From NCBI RefSeq assembly GCF_006517395.1, contig NZ_VDCY01000002.1:310001-374000 (forward strand): DNA of 64,000 bases, written 5' to 3'. The stretch is from Terrilactibacillus laevilacticus. Lineage in GTDB: Bacteria; Bacillota; Bacilli; Bacillales; Sporolactobacillaceae. The notes under the pieces were generated by a model. It did no database searches. It saw nothing but the letters and a program-made list of their open reading frames with translations, and was not told where the DNA came from. The position numbers were made by a program, and so were the translations under genes. Below, one piece after another: positions 1-7,617 of this stretch (the first letter of the stretch is position 1; each line of letters begins with the position of its first letter).

Positions 1-879
1 ACCGTGGCTTGTGGGCATTGCATTTATTGCCAGCATGGATTTGAAAGCCAATGTGATCACTCAAACCCACATTACGATTCTGGTGGTTATTTCGGTTATA
101 CTGAGAAATTTGGCGATCATCCAGGCGGCCAAGCAGAATATTTAAAAGTGCCTTTTGGCAATTTCACACCTTTTCGTATTCCGGAATCATGTGAACTTGA
201 GGATGATTCTCTCCTTTTTCTATCTGATGTTCTACCAACGGCTTTTTGGAGTGTTCAACATGGTGGAGTTAAACCGGGAGACACAGTCATCATCTTAGGT
301 TGTGGGCCGATTGGATTAATGGCTCAAAAATTTGCTTGGATGGCTGGTGCAGAGCGAGTGATCGCCGTTGACTATATTGATTATCGGATGAATCATGCTA
401 GAAAAACAAACCAAGTCGAAGTGTTTGATTTTACTAAATATGATGATATGGGTGAACATTTAAAGGAAATCACCCAAGGCGGCGCTGATGTTGTTATTGA
501 CTGCGTCGGTATGGATGGAAAAAAATCTCCGCTTGAGTTCATCGAACAGAAATTAAAATTGCAAGGTGGTACTCTTGGACCTATTCAAATCTCGACAAAA
601 GCCGTAAGAAAATGTGGAACCGTTCAAATTACAGGTGTTTATGGTAGTAACTATAATATGTTCCCACTCGGTGCCTTTTTCACAAGAAACGTCACCTTAA
701 AAATGGGACAATGTCCTGCTGCCCACTTGATGCCTGAACTTTTCAATAAAATTATCCATCAAGAAATCGATCCTACCGATATTATTACCCACCATATTCC
801 CTTAGAAGAAGCGAGTACTGGTTATAAAATCTTTAATAATTTTGAAGATGGTTGTATTAAAGTTGTTTTAAACCCTTAA
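1..879 (+). CDS. Zinc-dependent alcohol dehydrogenase, 5' end outside the window
   Basis: The gene enters from the left edge, so the start and the catalytic-zinc region are missing. What remains begins at the structural zinc lobe, with four cysteines in CGHCIYCQHGFESQC, followed by a Rossmann dinucleotide fold (GCGPIGLMA). The insertion between the nucleotide fold and the C-terminus, and the overall pattern, resemble the glutathione-independent formaldehyde dehydrogenase-like branch of medium-chain dehydrogenases. The family oxidises small alcohols or aldehydes with NAD(P); the substrate cannot be told here. A strong hairpin follows the stop codon. The family is certain, the function is not. 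Confidence 0.85.
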   Translation, partial: TVACGHCIYCQHGFESQCDHSNPHYDSGGYFGYTEKFGDHPGGQAEYLKVPFGNFTPFRIPESCELEDDSLLFLSDVLPTAFWSVQHGGVKPGDTVIILGCGPIGLMAQKFAWMAGAERVIAVDYIDYRMNHARKTNQVEVFDFTKYDDMGEHLKEITQGGADVVIDCVGMDGKKSPLEFIEQKLKLQGGTLGPIQISTKAVRKCGTVQITGVYGSNYNMFPLGAFFTRNVTLKMGQCPAAHLMPELFNKIIHQEIDPTDIITHHIPLEEASTGYKIFNNFEDGCIKVVLNP

Positions 880-884
880 ATGGC

Positions 885-925
885 AAAACAACCCTTCGTC
901 TGTTTTAAGACAAGGGTTGTTTTAT
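885..925. terminator. Bidirectional Rho-independent terminator
   Basis: A 12-bp perfect stem (AAAACAACCCTT paired with AAGGGTTGTTTT) lies between the convergent dehydrogenase and YdbC genes. It has A/T tracts on both sides, so it can serve both strands. Confidence 0.85.
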
Positions 926-983
926 GTTTATAAGGTCATTGTTTTTTAGAATCTTAACTAAATAACAATATATGATAAAAGCT

Positions 984-1211
984 TTAATCTAATCCATCCA
1001 TTTGATTAAAAATAGCCTTAAGTGCCTTTAAATCCTCCGTTGACAATGTAACACCTTTTCCCATTTTAGTACCATCTGGAGACCAGTCACGAAGGTCATA
1101 TTTTGGTTCTCTTCCATTCCAACTGATGAGGTTCAGTTGTTTTTTCCAACCCTTCGGCGATTCCGATAATTCTCCAATCGTTTTAATTATCTCATATTTT
1201 ATGTCTGCCAA
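984..1211 (-). CDS. YdbC family PC4-like protein
   Basis: A 75-residue protein with the YdbC/PC4-like pattern: a beta-rich front part containing KYDLRDWSPDGTKMGKG, then a C-terminal helix (LSTEDLKALKAIFNQ). Related small proteins bind single-stranded DNA and resemble the eukaryotic coactivator PC4. The TTG start at 1211 is supported by an upstream AGGGTGGTG ribosome site. It stands alone, facing the left-hand dehydrogenase. Its role in the cell is not known from the sequence. Confidence 0.75.
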   Translation of the reverse strand: MADIKYEIIKTIGELSESPKGWKKQLNLISWNGREPKYDLRDWSPDGTKMGKGVTLSTEDLKALKAIFNQMDGLD

Positions 1212-1327
1212 ATCATCACCACCCTATTTACTTTTTCTTTTTAGAATATCTCAAAAAGTATGGATAAACAATAAATTACATCTATAAATAGCCTAGTATC
1301 CAATTTAAGATTTTACTTAATATATAG

Positions 1328-1339
1328 TTAGTGTACTAA
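1328..1339. promoter_or_regulatory. Candidate MarR-type operator
   Basis: The 12-bp inverted repeat TTAGTGTACTAA lies about 70 bp before the MarR gene, in an A/T-rich promoter region. MarR proteins usually repress their own operon from such sites. The assignment is an inference from position and symmetry. Confidence 0.35.
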
Positions 1340-1406
1340 TTATATTTACACATATTAATTTAAAGAGTACAATATAAAGTAACGCTTTACAAAAGGAGGA
1401 GCCATT

Positions 1407-1856
1407 TTGCACTCATTAGATGACACGATTGGTTTTAATACAGCTAAAACAGCCCGCAAAATTACACGCATACTTTCAAATCATCTCAAAGAATCCCAGC
1501 TTACGGCTGAGCAATGGGGCGTTTTAAAACGTTTAACAGAACAAGATCATGTAACTCAGAAACAGTTAGCCCTACGTTCAGATAAAGACCAACCCACCTT
1601 GACAAAAATTCTTGATTTATTAGAAAAAAACGGTTTTATTAGCCGGAAATTAAATCCGAACGATCGTCGTTCCTTCTTAATCGCGATCACAGAACAAGGC
1701 CGAAAGTTGGTAGACGATCGCTATAATGAGGTTGAATCCCTTTTTCAAAATATTGTCAACGACATCCCAAAAGAGGACTTAGAGACTTTCCAACATGTTC
1801 TAGAACAAATTCAGAAGAATATTGATCTACTTCATGATTTACAAAATAACAAATAG
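1407..1856 (+). CDS. MarR family transcriptional regulator
   Basis: A 149-residue winged-helix regulator. The core QKQLALRSDKDQPTLTKILD is the recognition helix region, followed by the wing (RKLNPNDRRSFLIAITEQG), both typical of MarR. The TTG start is preceded by a near-perfect AAAGGAGGAG site. The next gene begins 11 bp after the stop and encodes an MFS exporter, so this is most likely the local repressor of that pump, released by a small ligand. An imperfect palindrome upstream may be its operator. Confidence 0.9.
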   Translation: MHSLDDTIGFNTAKTARKITRILSNHLKESQLTAEQWGVLKRLTEQDHVTQKQLALRSDKDQPTLTKILDLLEKNGFISRKLNPNDRRSFLIAITEQGRKLVDDRYNEVESLFQNIVNDIPKEDLETFQHVLEQIQKNIDLLHDLQNNK

Positions 1857-1867
1857 GAGGTTAAATT

Positions 1868-3088
1868 TTGCAATCATCAACATCACGATTATGGACGGGT
1901 CAATTTATTATGATTATTTTAACATCTTTTATTTTCTTCTTAGCCCTTCAAATGCTGACGGCTGGTTTCCCAGCTTACATTACAGAGATCACCCAAAACC
2001 CAACTAAGGGGGGTATAATGACAACAGCCTTCATGTTGGCGGCCATTATTTCAAGACCAGTCATTGGGATTATTATGCACAAAGTTAATCTGAAGAAAAT
2101 CCTGTCTTTTATGTTAATAGGCGTTCTTTTTACACTCGTCATTAGTTATAATCAAAGCTCTATGACCTTTCTTGTTGTCTTAAGGCTATTACAGGGGATA
2201 AGCTTTGGCGTAGCAACCACGCTTCTTGCTACAATGGCAACCAATATCATCCCGAATCATCGTATTGGAGAAGGTATTGGTTACTTTGGCATTTCAACAA
2301 GTCTTGGTACGACACTAGGTCCAATGGTCGCTCTCACACTCCTTCATCATTTTACATTCAACACATTGATCTTTGTGAATATCGGTTTACTCGTCTTAAC
2401 ATGTCTTTTTAGTTTTATTATTAAACAGGAAACACCTGTTGTTCCATTGGAAAAACCTATGAAAAAAACAAATCAACATTCATCCATATGGCAATATGCC
2501 TTTGATAAACGAGCATTACTCCCTTGTTTCCTTGTCTTTATCTTTTATATTACTTTCTCAGGTATCGTGAATTTTATTAATGGCATTAGTAATGAAACAC
2601 ACTTAGCTGGAAAAGTCTCTCTTTTCTTCTTAATTAATGCCATTGTTACGCTAGCTATTCGACCTTTTTCGGGAAAAATTTATGATCAAAAAGGACATAA
2701 ATATCTCATTATTCCAGCCAGTATATGCGGTATTATTGGACTTATTTTAATCTCAATAACACAACATTTTTCTTTACTCTTTGTTGCTGCAGTGTTCTAT
2801 GGCATAGCCTATGGCATTATGCAACCCACCTTTCAAGCCTGGGCGGTTAGTTTGGTTTCACCAGATAAAAAAGGTACGGCCAATGCAATGGCCTTCAGTT
2901 TTATGGATTTAGGCATGGCTTTTGGAGCATCGACTCTTGGAGGAGTGGCTGGTCAAATCGGTTATCGATCCATGTATGGTTTCTCATCTATTCTCATTGT
3001 TTTGTTAATCATTCTTTATCTCTTGGCACTCAAAAAACTCTCCCATAGAGCAAAGGGAGAGCTATCAATAGGGAAACAGAGAGCTTAG
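1868..3088 (+). CDS. MFS drug-efflux type transporter
   Basis: A 406-residue polytopic membrane protein with about 12 hydrophobic segments, the usual major facilitator length. The conserved cytoplasmic loop motif after helix 2 is seen only loosely (MHKVNLKKIL), and a second related loop lies after helix 8 (GKIYDQKGHKYL). The start is TTG with AGGAGG just upstream. It is co-transcribed with the MarR gene and ends at a terminator, an arrangement typical of inducible export of toxic compounds. The substrate is unknown. Confidence 0.88.
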   Translation: MQSSTSRLWTGQFIMIILTSFIFFLALQMLTAGFPAYITEITQNPTKGGIMTTAFMLAAIISRPVIGIIMHKVNLKKILSFMLIGVLFTLVISYNQSSMTFLVVLRLLQGISFGVATTLLATMATNIIPNHRIGEGIGYFGISTSLGTTLGPMVALTLLHHFTFNTLIFVNIGLLVLTCLFSFIIKQETPVVPLEKPMKKTNQHSSIWQYAFDKRALLPCFLVFIFYITFSGIVNFINGISNETHLAGKVSLFFLINAIVTLAIRPFSGKIYDQKGHKYLIIPASICGIIGLILISITQHFSLLFVAAVFYGIAYGIMQPTFQAWAVSLVSPDKKGTANAMAFSFMDLGMAFGASTLGGVAGQIGYRSMYGFSSILIVLLIILYLLALKKLSHRAKGELSIGKQRA

Positions 3089-3107
3089 AAAAATATTTCT
3101 ATCTATG

Positions 3108-3153
3108 AAAAGAACCACAATTCCCTTTTTATATAGGATGTTGTGGTCTTTTT
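3108..3153 (+). terminator. Rho-independent terminator of the marR-MFS operon
   Basis: AAAAGAACCACAA pairs with TTGTGGTCTTTTT across a 19-nt loop and is followed by a T-rich tract. Confidence 0.85.
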
Positions 3154-3270
3154 TATTCAATCTTTTTTTAAGGTAAGATCAGCAGCATAAATTATCATTT
3201 ATTTAGGTGTTCATAAAAATAAATGCAATAGTTGTTGAAAAACGAAGTATTGAATGCACTTTCAATTTAA

Positions 3271-3427
3271 AGAGGTTGTTCAAAAAGTCACCAAATGATA
3301 AGCTACGAATCTTGGCGCCCTCTTGTTTTTCCGGTCCTCATGTAGCAAAAACCTACATTCCGGTCCTCAAAACAGCGCCGCCTTGATCTTCTTGCTTCTA
3401 ATTTGTCACCTTTTTGAACACGCACTT
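3271..3427 (-). repeat. R1 modular repeat, copy A (157 bp)
   Basis: First of nine copies of an intergenic repeat whose ends are imperfect inverted repeats containing TGTTCAAAAAG. Orientation is set so that plus copies begin GTGCGTGTTCAAAAAGG. Copy A has the short left module (containing AAGAAGATCAAGGCGGCGC in plus sense) and one 29-bp central unit between two CCGGTCCTCA boxes. It lies between the MFS terminator and the toxin-antitoxin promoter. No protein is encoded. Confidence 0.92.
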
Positions 3428-3469
3428 AAAGTTCATTTTTATCATTATTAAGCTTAATATTCCATATAA

Positions 3470-3509
3470 TTGTAATAACAGTTATAACAATATATAATTA
3501 TTATAACAA
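3470..3509. promoter_or_regulatory. Candidate autoregulatory operator of the toxin-antitoxin pair
   Basis: An A/T-rich stretch contains an imperfect inverted repeat (TTGTAATAAC and GTTATAACAA) and a further TTATAACAA about 20 bp on. Antitoxins of this class normally bind such sites before their own gene. This is inferred from position and symmetry. Confidence 0.4.
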
Positions 3510-3578
3510 CTATTACTGATATACATTTTAGAGCATATGATCATACTACAGGGAATTAATAAAAATGGTGGTGGCAAA

Positions 3579-3830
3579 ATGGAAAGAAAAATTACAAAAG
3601 TAGGTAACAGTCTAGGTATCACATTACCTAGTGAAGTTTTAAAACACCTCAACGCTGATCAGGGTGATGAAATTAAATTTGTTTTAGAAAGTGACGGCAA
3701 GGTAACCTTCAAGAAAAGCCAAAACTTAAATTTCGATGGGTTAGAGGGCATTGATCAAGAATTTTTAGATGGTGTTAAAGATCTTTTTGATAAATACGAC
3801 TATACACTTAAAAATTTAGTTGATAGATAA
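3579..3830 (+). CDS. AbrB/MazE-like antitoxin
   Basis: An 83-residue protein from the ATG at 3579, chosen because the swapped-hairpin DNA-binding domain starts right there (MERKITKVGNSLGITLPSEV). The upstream site is GGTGGTGG. The first 45 residues form the AbrB/MazE fold, which binds operator DNA. The acidic C-terminal tail (GIDQEFLDGVKDLFDKYDY) is the likely toxin-neutralising part. It is followed 6 bp later by a Doc-type toxin, forming a type II pair. An upstream in-frame ATG at 3537 is unlikely to be used. Confidence 0.85.
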   Translation: MERKITKVGNSLGITLPSEVLKHLNADQGDEIKFVLESDGKVTFKKSQNLNFDGLEGIDQEFLDGVKDLFDKYDYTLKNLVDR

Positions 3831-3836
3831 TAGCCT

Positions 3837-4232
3837 ATGGTTCGATTTATTTCAGATAAAGAGATTATTTTCTTAAATGCCCTCATGATTAACAAGTATT
3901 CACCCGGAGAACAAAAGGGAGTAAAAGATGAGAAACTCCTTGATAGTGCACTAAAAAGACCACAATCAAGTGTTTTTGGACAGGATGCTTATCCTTCAAT
4001 TTTTGAAAAAGCCGCAGCATTATTTTCAAGCGTCTGCCAAAACCATGGTTTCCATAATGCAAATAAACGGACAGGATTTGCTGCGACCTTTTTATTTCTT
4101 AAACTCAATGGTTTTATTTTGGACACAAACGAAACAGAAGCAGAGGAATATACACTATTTGTTGTAAACAAAAAACCACCAATAAAAACTATTGCACAGT
4201 GGCTAAAAAGAAATTCAAAAAGAAGACCGTAA
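3837..4232 (+). CDS. doc: Doc-type toxin (Fic/Doc fold)
   Basis: A 131-residue protein, the usual Doc length. The catalytic loop HGFHNANKRTG lies at residues 70-80 and matches the Doc signature, with Asn where many members have Asp. The P1 phage Doc toxin inactivates elongation factor Tu by phosphorylation; a similar role here is inferred. The partner antitoxin is AbrB-like rather than Phd-like. The ribosome site is weak, consistent with translation coupled to the antitoxin gene. The Asn variant leaves full activity uncertain. Confidence 0.85.
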   Translation: MVRFISDKEIIFLNALMINKYSPGEQKGVKDEKLLDSALKRPQSSVFGQDAYPSIFEKAAALFSSVCQNHGFHNANKRTGFAATFLFLKLNGFILDTNETEAEEYTLFVVNKKPPIKTIAQWLKRNSKRRP

Positions 4233-4245
4233 TGGCCTGTGATGC

Positions 4246-4288
4246 ACCAAAGATCACCCAATACTAACATAATAGGTGATCTTTGGTT
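4246..4288. terminator. Hairpin between convergent doc and MFS remnant
   Basis: ACCAAAGATCACC pairs with GGTGATCTTTGGT across a 16-nt loop. The T tract is weak, but position and a 13-bp stem suggest a terminator. Confidence 0.6.
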
Positions 4289-4330
4289 GAACAAGGATAT
4301 TTATCATCTAATTATCAATATTTCATCCTT

Positions 4331-4885
4331 CTATATTTTAATCTTATGATTTATTGGCTGAACATAACGAATGACTGCAAGGGAGGCAATAATAGCTAAT
4401 CCGCCTGCAAGAAGGAAAGCAATGGTGAATGTTCCTGAGGTTTGAACGATATATCCTGTTAAAGTCGGACCGATAATACCGGCAATATTGGCTAAGAAAT
4501 GCATAAATCCGCCAACAGATCCAACGTTATGTTTGTCTACAACGTCTTGAATGATGGCCCAGTATATCGCACCTGTTAAGTAGAGAAAAAAAACAGATAA
4601 TGCGACTAAGGTAACGGCACTTGGGATGGTTGTTACTAGACCAGCAATGCCAATACAGACTGCCGATATAAATAAACAAATAACAAGGACAATTTTACGA
4701 GAAAACAATATCCCTTTACCGGCAAACTTTTTAAAAACCCAATCTGAAACTAACCCACCTACAGCTAAACCAATAAATCCAAAGACCCAAGGAATAACCG
4801 AAATAATACTCATATCTTTGATACTCACCCCCCGTGCTTTTACTAAATAACTCGGGAACCATGTTAAAAAGAAGAATAGGAACTC
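4331..4885 (-). pseudogene. 5'-truncated MFS transporter (anion:cation symporter type)
   Basis: Only about 185 C-terminal residues remain, reading from a segment containing FFFLTWFPSYLVKARGVS to the stop at 4331. This is the C-terminal half of ACS-family transporters such as glucarate or hexuronate carriers. Upstream of about 4885 the frame meets stop codons and the similarity ends, so the first six helices are gone. An open frame can start at an internal ATG at 4828, but it would encode only half a transporter. I call it a remnant. Confidence 0.75.
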
Positions 4886-4975
4886 CTAAATTTAGGGGGC
4901 TATCCCCGTTTTCGTTATAATTTGAGAATTGAATGTATAAAATAAATTTATTCACTTAAAGAGGTGGTTTTTTAA

Positions 4976-5464
4976 TTGGAGAAGTTTATATGCTTAAAAA
5001 TAAAACACGCACAAGAATTAATAAAAAATAGTCATGAAGATGACGGGTTACAAATTTTAGAAAAATTATGTAATCAATATTCAGCTAATGTGTATATTCG
5101 ATTAAAATATGCATTGTCGCTTGATGGATTATCAAAAGAAGAACTTGCTATACCAAATTATCAAAAGGCAATTCAGCTCGGCCTAAGTAAAGATCAAGAA
5201 AAAGTCGCTTTAATTTGTTTAGCATCGTCTTTTAGAAATATCAACAAACTTGAGGAAGCATTAAATATAATTAATGAAGCACTAAAAAAGCATCCAAATA
5301 ATGTAGTTGCAGAATGTTTTTATAGTCTCATTTTATTAGACTATCATTGCCCATCACAAGCATTAAAAGTTCTTGGATTAGCGATGTTAAAAAATTCAGA
5401 ACTAGCTTTATTTGAAGGATTTAAAGATGCTCTTTATGAAAAATACATGGATTTATCGGATTAA
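4976..5464 (+). CDS. TPR-repeat protein
   Basis: A 162-residue soluble protein made of paired helices with tetratricopeptide-repeat character, for example AIPNYQKAIQLGL and EEALNIINEALKKHPNN. It lacks a signal peptide or membrane segment. The TTG start has AAAGAGGTGG upstream. TPR proteins serve as protein-binding scaffolds; the partner is unknown. It is monocistronic, between the MFS remnant and a convergent DUF421 gene. Confidence 0.75.
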   Translation: MEKFICLKIKHAQELIKNSHEDDGLQILEKLCNQYSANVYIRLKYALSLDGLSKEELAIPNYQKAIQLGLSKDQEKVALICLASSFRNINKLEEALNIINEALKKHPNNVVAECFYSLILLDYHCPSQALKVLGLAMLKNSELALFEGFKDALYEKYMDLSD

Positions 5465-5561
5465 GCGGTTTGGAGATCATGTTACTTATATATTTGTTTT
5501 TAAATAGGGTTCGAAGTTCCTTAATTAATTTTACGATGGGAACCCCACGGAATCGGGTCTT

Positions 5562-6200
5562 CTATCCTTTAGTCTTTTCACTCATACTCTTGATGTAAAA
5601 GCCGTTTCTTTTTGACCATTCCACACAATATAAGTCGTTGACATTATCGTAACCCTTTTTGCTGAGTTCTTTCCTTAACCATTCTTTATTTTGGTCGATT
5701 CTATGTAATTGTTCCTCAATAATTTCGCCTTCGTCCACTAATAAAGCAGATAAGTTAGGATCTTCCTTTTTAACCACTGTTAGAGACCCATCAATTTCTA
5801 AGATGGCATGTTTGACATCAAATAAGGAATAAACACCCTGCTCTCGAAGCAAAATTCGTAATTGCTCCATTTCTAAATTGTTTTTTTTGAATTCTTTTAT
5901 GTTGATATTCCCATTGTGAATTAACGGTGATGATTGCCCATAGATAATTTTTCTGCCCTTCCTTTTTCTAGTTAAAAATTCAAGTAAATAAATCAACACG
6001 GCCCAAAAAGCAATAGCATAAATTAATCCTAATATATTCGGTGGGGTATTTAAATAGTTTGCAAGCATATTTGTGACAATAAACAAATGAATAAAATCTA
6101 AAGCTGTCAGTTGCCGCATTTTTTTATTACTCTGGATTCTAACAAACACCCACAAACAAACAAAGACAACTAGTAATTTATAAGTAGTCGTTAAATACAC
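5562..6200 (-). CDS. DUF421 (YetF/YcaP-like) membrane protein
   Basis: A 212-residue protein with three N-terminal hydrophobic segments (to about residue 75) followed by a soluble domain, as in the YetF/YcaP family. The soluble part carries PLIHNGNINIKEFKKNNLEM and ILEIDGSLTVVKKE, the characteristic DUF421 pattern. It starts at GTG with AAGGAAG at good spacing. In spore-formers several family members occur; their biochemical role is unresolved. It is monocistronic. Confidence 0.85.
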   Translation of the reverse strand: MYLTTTYKLLVVFVCLWVFVRIQSNKKMRQLTALDFIHLFIVTNMLANYLNTPPNILGLIYAIAFWAVLIYLLEFLTRKRKGRKIIYGQSSPLIHNGNINIKEFKKNNLEMEQLRILLREQGVYSLFDVKHAILEIDGSLTVVKKEDPNLSALLVDEGEIIEEQLHRIDQNKEWLRKELSKKGYDNVNDLYCVEWSKRNGFYIKSMSEKTKG

Positions 6201-6438
6201 GGGAGTTCACTTCCTTTTCTATCGTGTTTGTATGGATTGTGTCCCGTTTTCTCTCCTATTTCCTTTTAAACATTGAAAAAACCTACGTCACTATTCCCTC
6301 CCCGCTTCGAACATAAACAAGGCATCCTTCACAAACTATATAAAATTGTATCCTTTCTGTTGTAACTCGTGATCTTTTCATGAAGTTATATTGGCTGATT
6401 TTTTTTGAAGTAAACTCCCTACTCTCATTCATTTATAT

Positions 6439-6477
6439 AGATTTATATAAGTTATTTCATTCAACTTATATAAATCT
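6439..6477. repeat. Perfect 15-bp A/T-rich inverted repeat
   Basis: AGATTTATATAAGTT (6439-6453) and its exact complement (6463-6477) flank a 9-nt spacer. It lies just beyond the 3' end of the XRE pseudogene. It could be a weak terminator or a protein-binding site. The sequence shows symmetry only. Confidence 0.8.
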
Positions 6478-6496
6478 CAAAGATGCTATAGCAAGG

Positions 6497-6933
6497 TCAA
6501 GGATTTTTCCCCTTAAAATCTTGTATTATTTTTTTAAAAAGGTTAATTATATCTTTATAAAAAATCATTATAACTAACCCTATTATCATAAGAATATCCG
6601 AAAGTGTTTCCCATTTATCATCGATGCAACTACTAATAAGTACCATAGCTAACCCTATAAAAAAACCTGGATCAGACGAAAGTGATTCGTCATCGTCATC
6701 ATCTTCTACTTCATCATTTTTCTTTTGATGACTAATATTATTTTTCAATAACTCATCAACTGTAATATCATAAAGATTACTTTGCTATATAATGTTATCG
6801 AGATCAGGATTCCCCTTATTACTTTCCCATTTATAAACAGCCTGACGGGAAACATTCATCATTTTAGCTAACTCCTCTCACGATATGCCCCGTTGTTCCC
6901 TCAATAACTTTAAACGCTCACACCTAACTCCAT
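6497..6933 (-). pseudogene. Broken XRE-family regulator with a C-terminal membrane segment
   Basis: Read on the minus strand, the region encodes a helix-turn-helix protein whose order is ERLKLLREQRGIS, EELAKMMNVSRQAVYKWE, NPDLDNII, SNLYDITVDELL, then an acidic linker and a hydrophobic C-terminus. It is broken by an in-frame TGA at 6880-6878 and a TAG at 6787-6785. The natural ATG at 6933, which has GAGGTG upstream, is out of frame; removing one TG from GGTGTGAG would restore MELGERLKLLREQRG. An 83-codon open tail from 6748 remains but lacks the DNA-binding part. The gene is dead unless the assembly is wrong. Confidence 0.85.
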
Positions 6934-7094
6934 TTGAGCACCTCAATTACAGCTTACATGAAGAATCAATTTTGGGAAATAAACTTTCTATACTTTCATG
7001 TTAACCAGCAGTTGTCATCAAAATAAAGCACCTAATTCACGCTTATCTACACGTATTTAAATGTATGAAATAAGTTTTTCCTCTATTCTCTTGC

Positions 7095-7100
7095 TATAAT
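7095..7100 (+). promoter_or_regulatory. -10 box for the Lin0512-niaP operon
   Basis: A consensus TATAAT lies 13 bp before the small ORF and about 130 bp before the Lin0512 gene. No good -35 match is seen at 17 bp. Confidence 0.4.
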
Positions 7101-7112
7101 AAGGAAGAAAAC

Positions 7113-7244
7113 ATGATAGATCGTCTGGATTCAAATACACTTGATAAAAAGCTATTAGAAAGAATGGTTTTCAGTAAGCATTGGCTTTATAATTTAGCTA
7201 ATCTATCAAACATATGGAGGGTGAACGATTCGTGGAAAAGTTAA
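7113..7244 (+). CDS. Possible 43-residue small protein or leader ORF
   Basis: An ATG with AAGGAAG at suitable spacing opens a frame of 43 codons, starting MIDRLDSNTLDKKLLERMVF and ending 13 bp inside the next gene. It follows a TATAAT box directly. It could be a genuine small protein or a leader coupled to the Lin0512 gene, or chance. I do not recognise it. Confidence 0.3.
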   Translation: MIDRLDSNTLDKKLLERMVFSKHWLYNLANLSNIWRVNDSWKS

Positions 7245-7591
7245 TGTTTATTCAAACAGGTTTTGGTGTGGATGTACATGGACAAGACGTGACAAAGGCA
7301 GCTATTAGAGCGATTGTCAATGCGATTCATACTAATTCAATGCCTGGTATAACCGAAGTATTACCTAACCATGATCTGAACAACATGAAAGTGAATATTA
7401 AATTAGCCGTTCCTTGTGACAAGGACAAATTAGATATTGAAAAAGTTAAAGCTGCCATTCCATACGGAACCGTTACTGTTGAAGTAATGGATGGTGGCAT
7501 GTTAACCCGCAGTGGAATTTTTCTCGAAGATAAAGAAGATAAAAATGATTTGATGTACATTGTCAATGCATCGATTGAGACAGGCTATTGA
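7232..7591 (+). CDS. Lin0512 family protein
   Basis: A 119-residue protein belonging to the conserved Lin0512 family, with the signature IQTGFGVDVHGQDVTKAA near the N-terminus and GTVTVEVMDGGML later. The GTG start at 7232 is chosen because GGAGGGTGA sits 7 bp upstream; the earlier ATG at 7214 overlaps that site. The family has no established biochemical function that I know. The gene is followed after 26 bp by niaP and then dsdA, suggesting one transcription unit linked to nutrient uptake. Confidence 0.85.
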   Translation: MEKLMFIQTGFGVDVHGQDVTKAAIRAIVNAIHTNSMPGITEVLPNHDLNNMKVNIKLAVPCDKDKLDIEKVKAAIPYGTVTVEVMDGGMLTRSGIFLEDKEDKNDLMYIVNASIETGY

Positions 7592-7617
7592 CGGAATAAA
7601 ACTATTAGGAGGAACTT

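Noticed and set aside
3989-4294. Minus-strand ORF opposite doc
   Set aside because: It overlaps the clearly conserved Doc gene and has no family resemblance.
6380-6577. Plus-strand ORF of 65 codons
   Set aside because: It has no ribosome site, runs across the palindrome into the XRE pseudogene and has low-complexity hydrophobic content.
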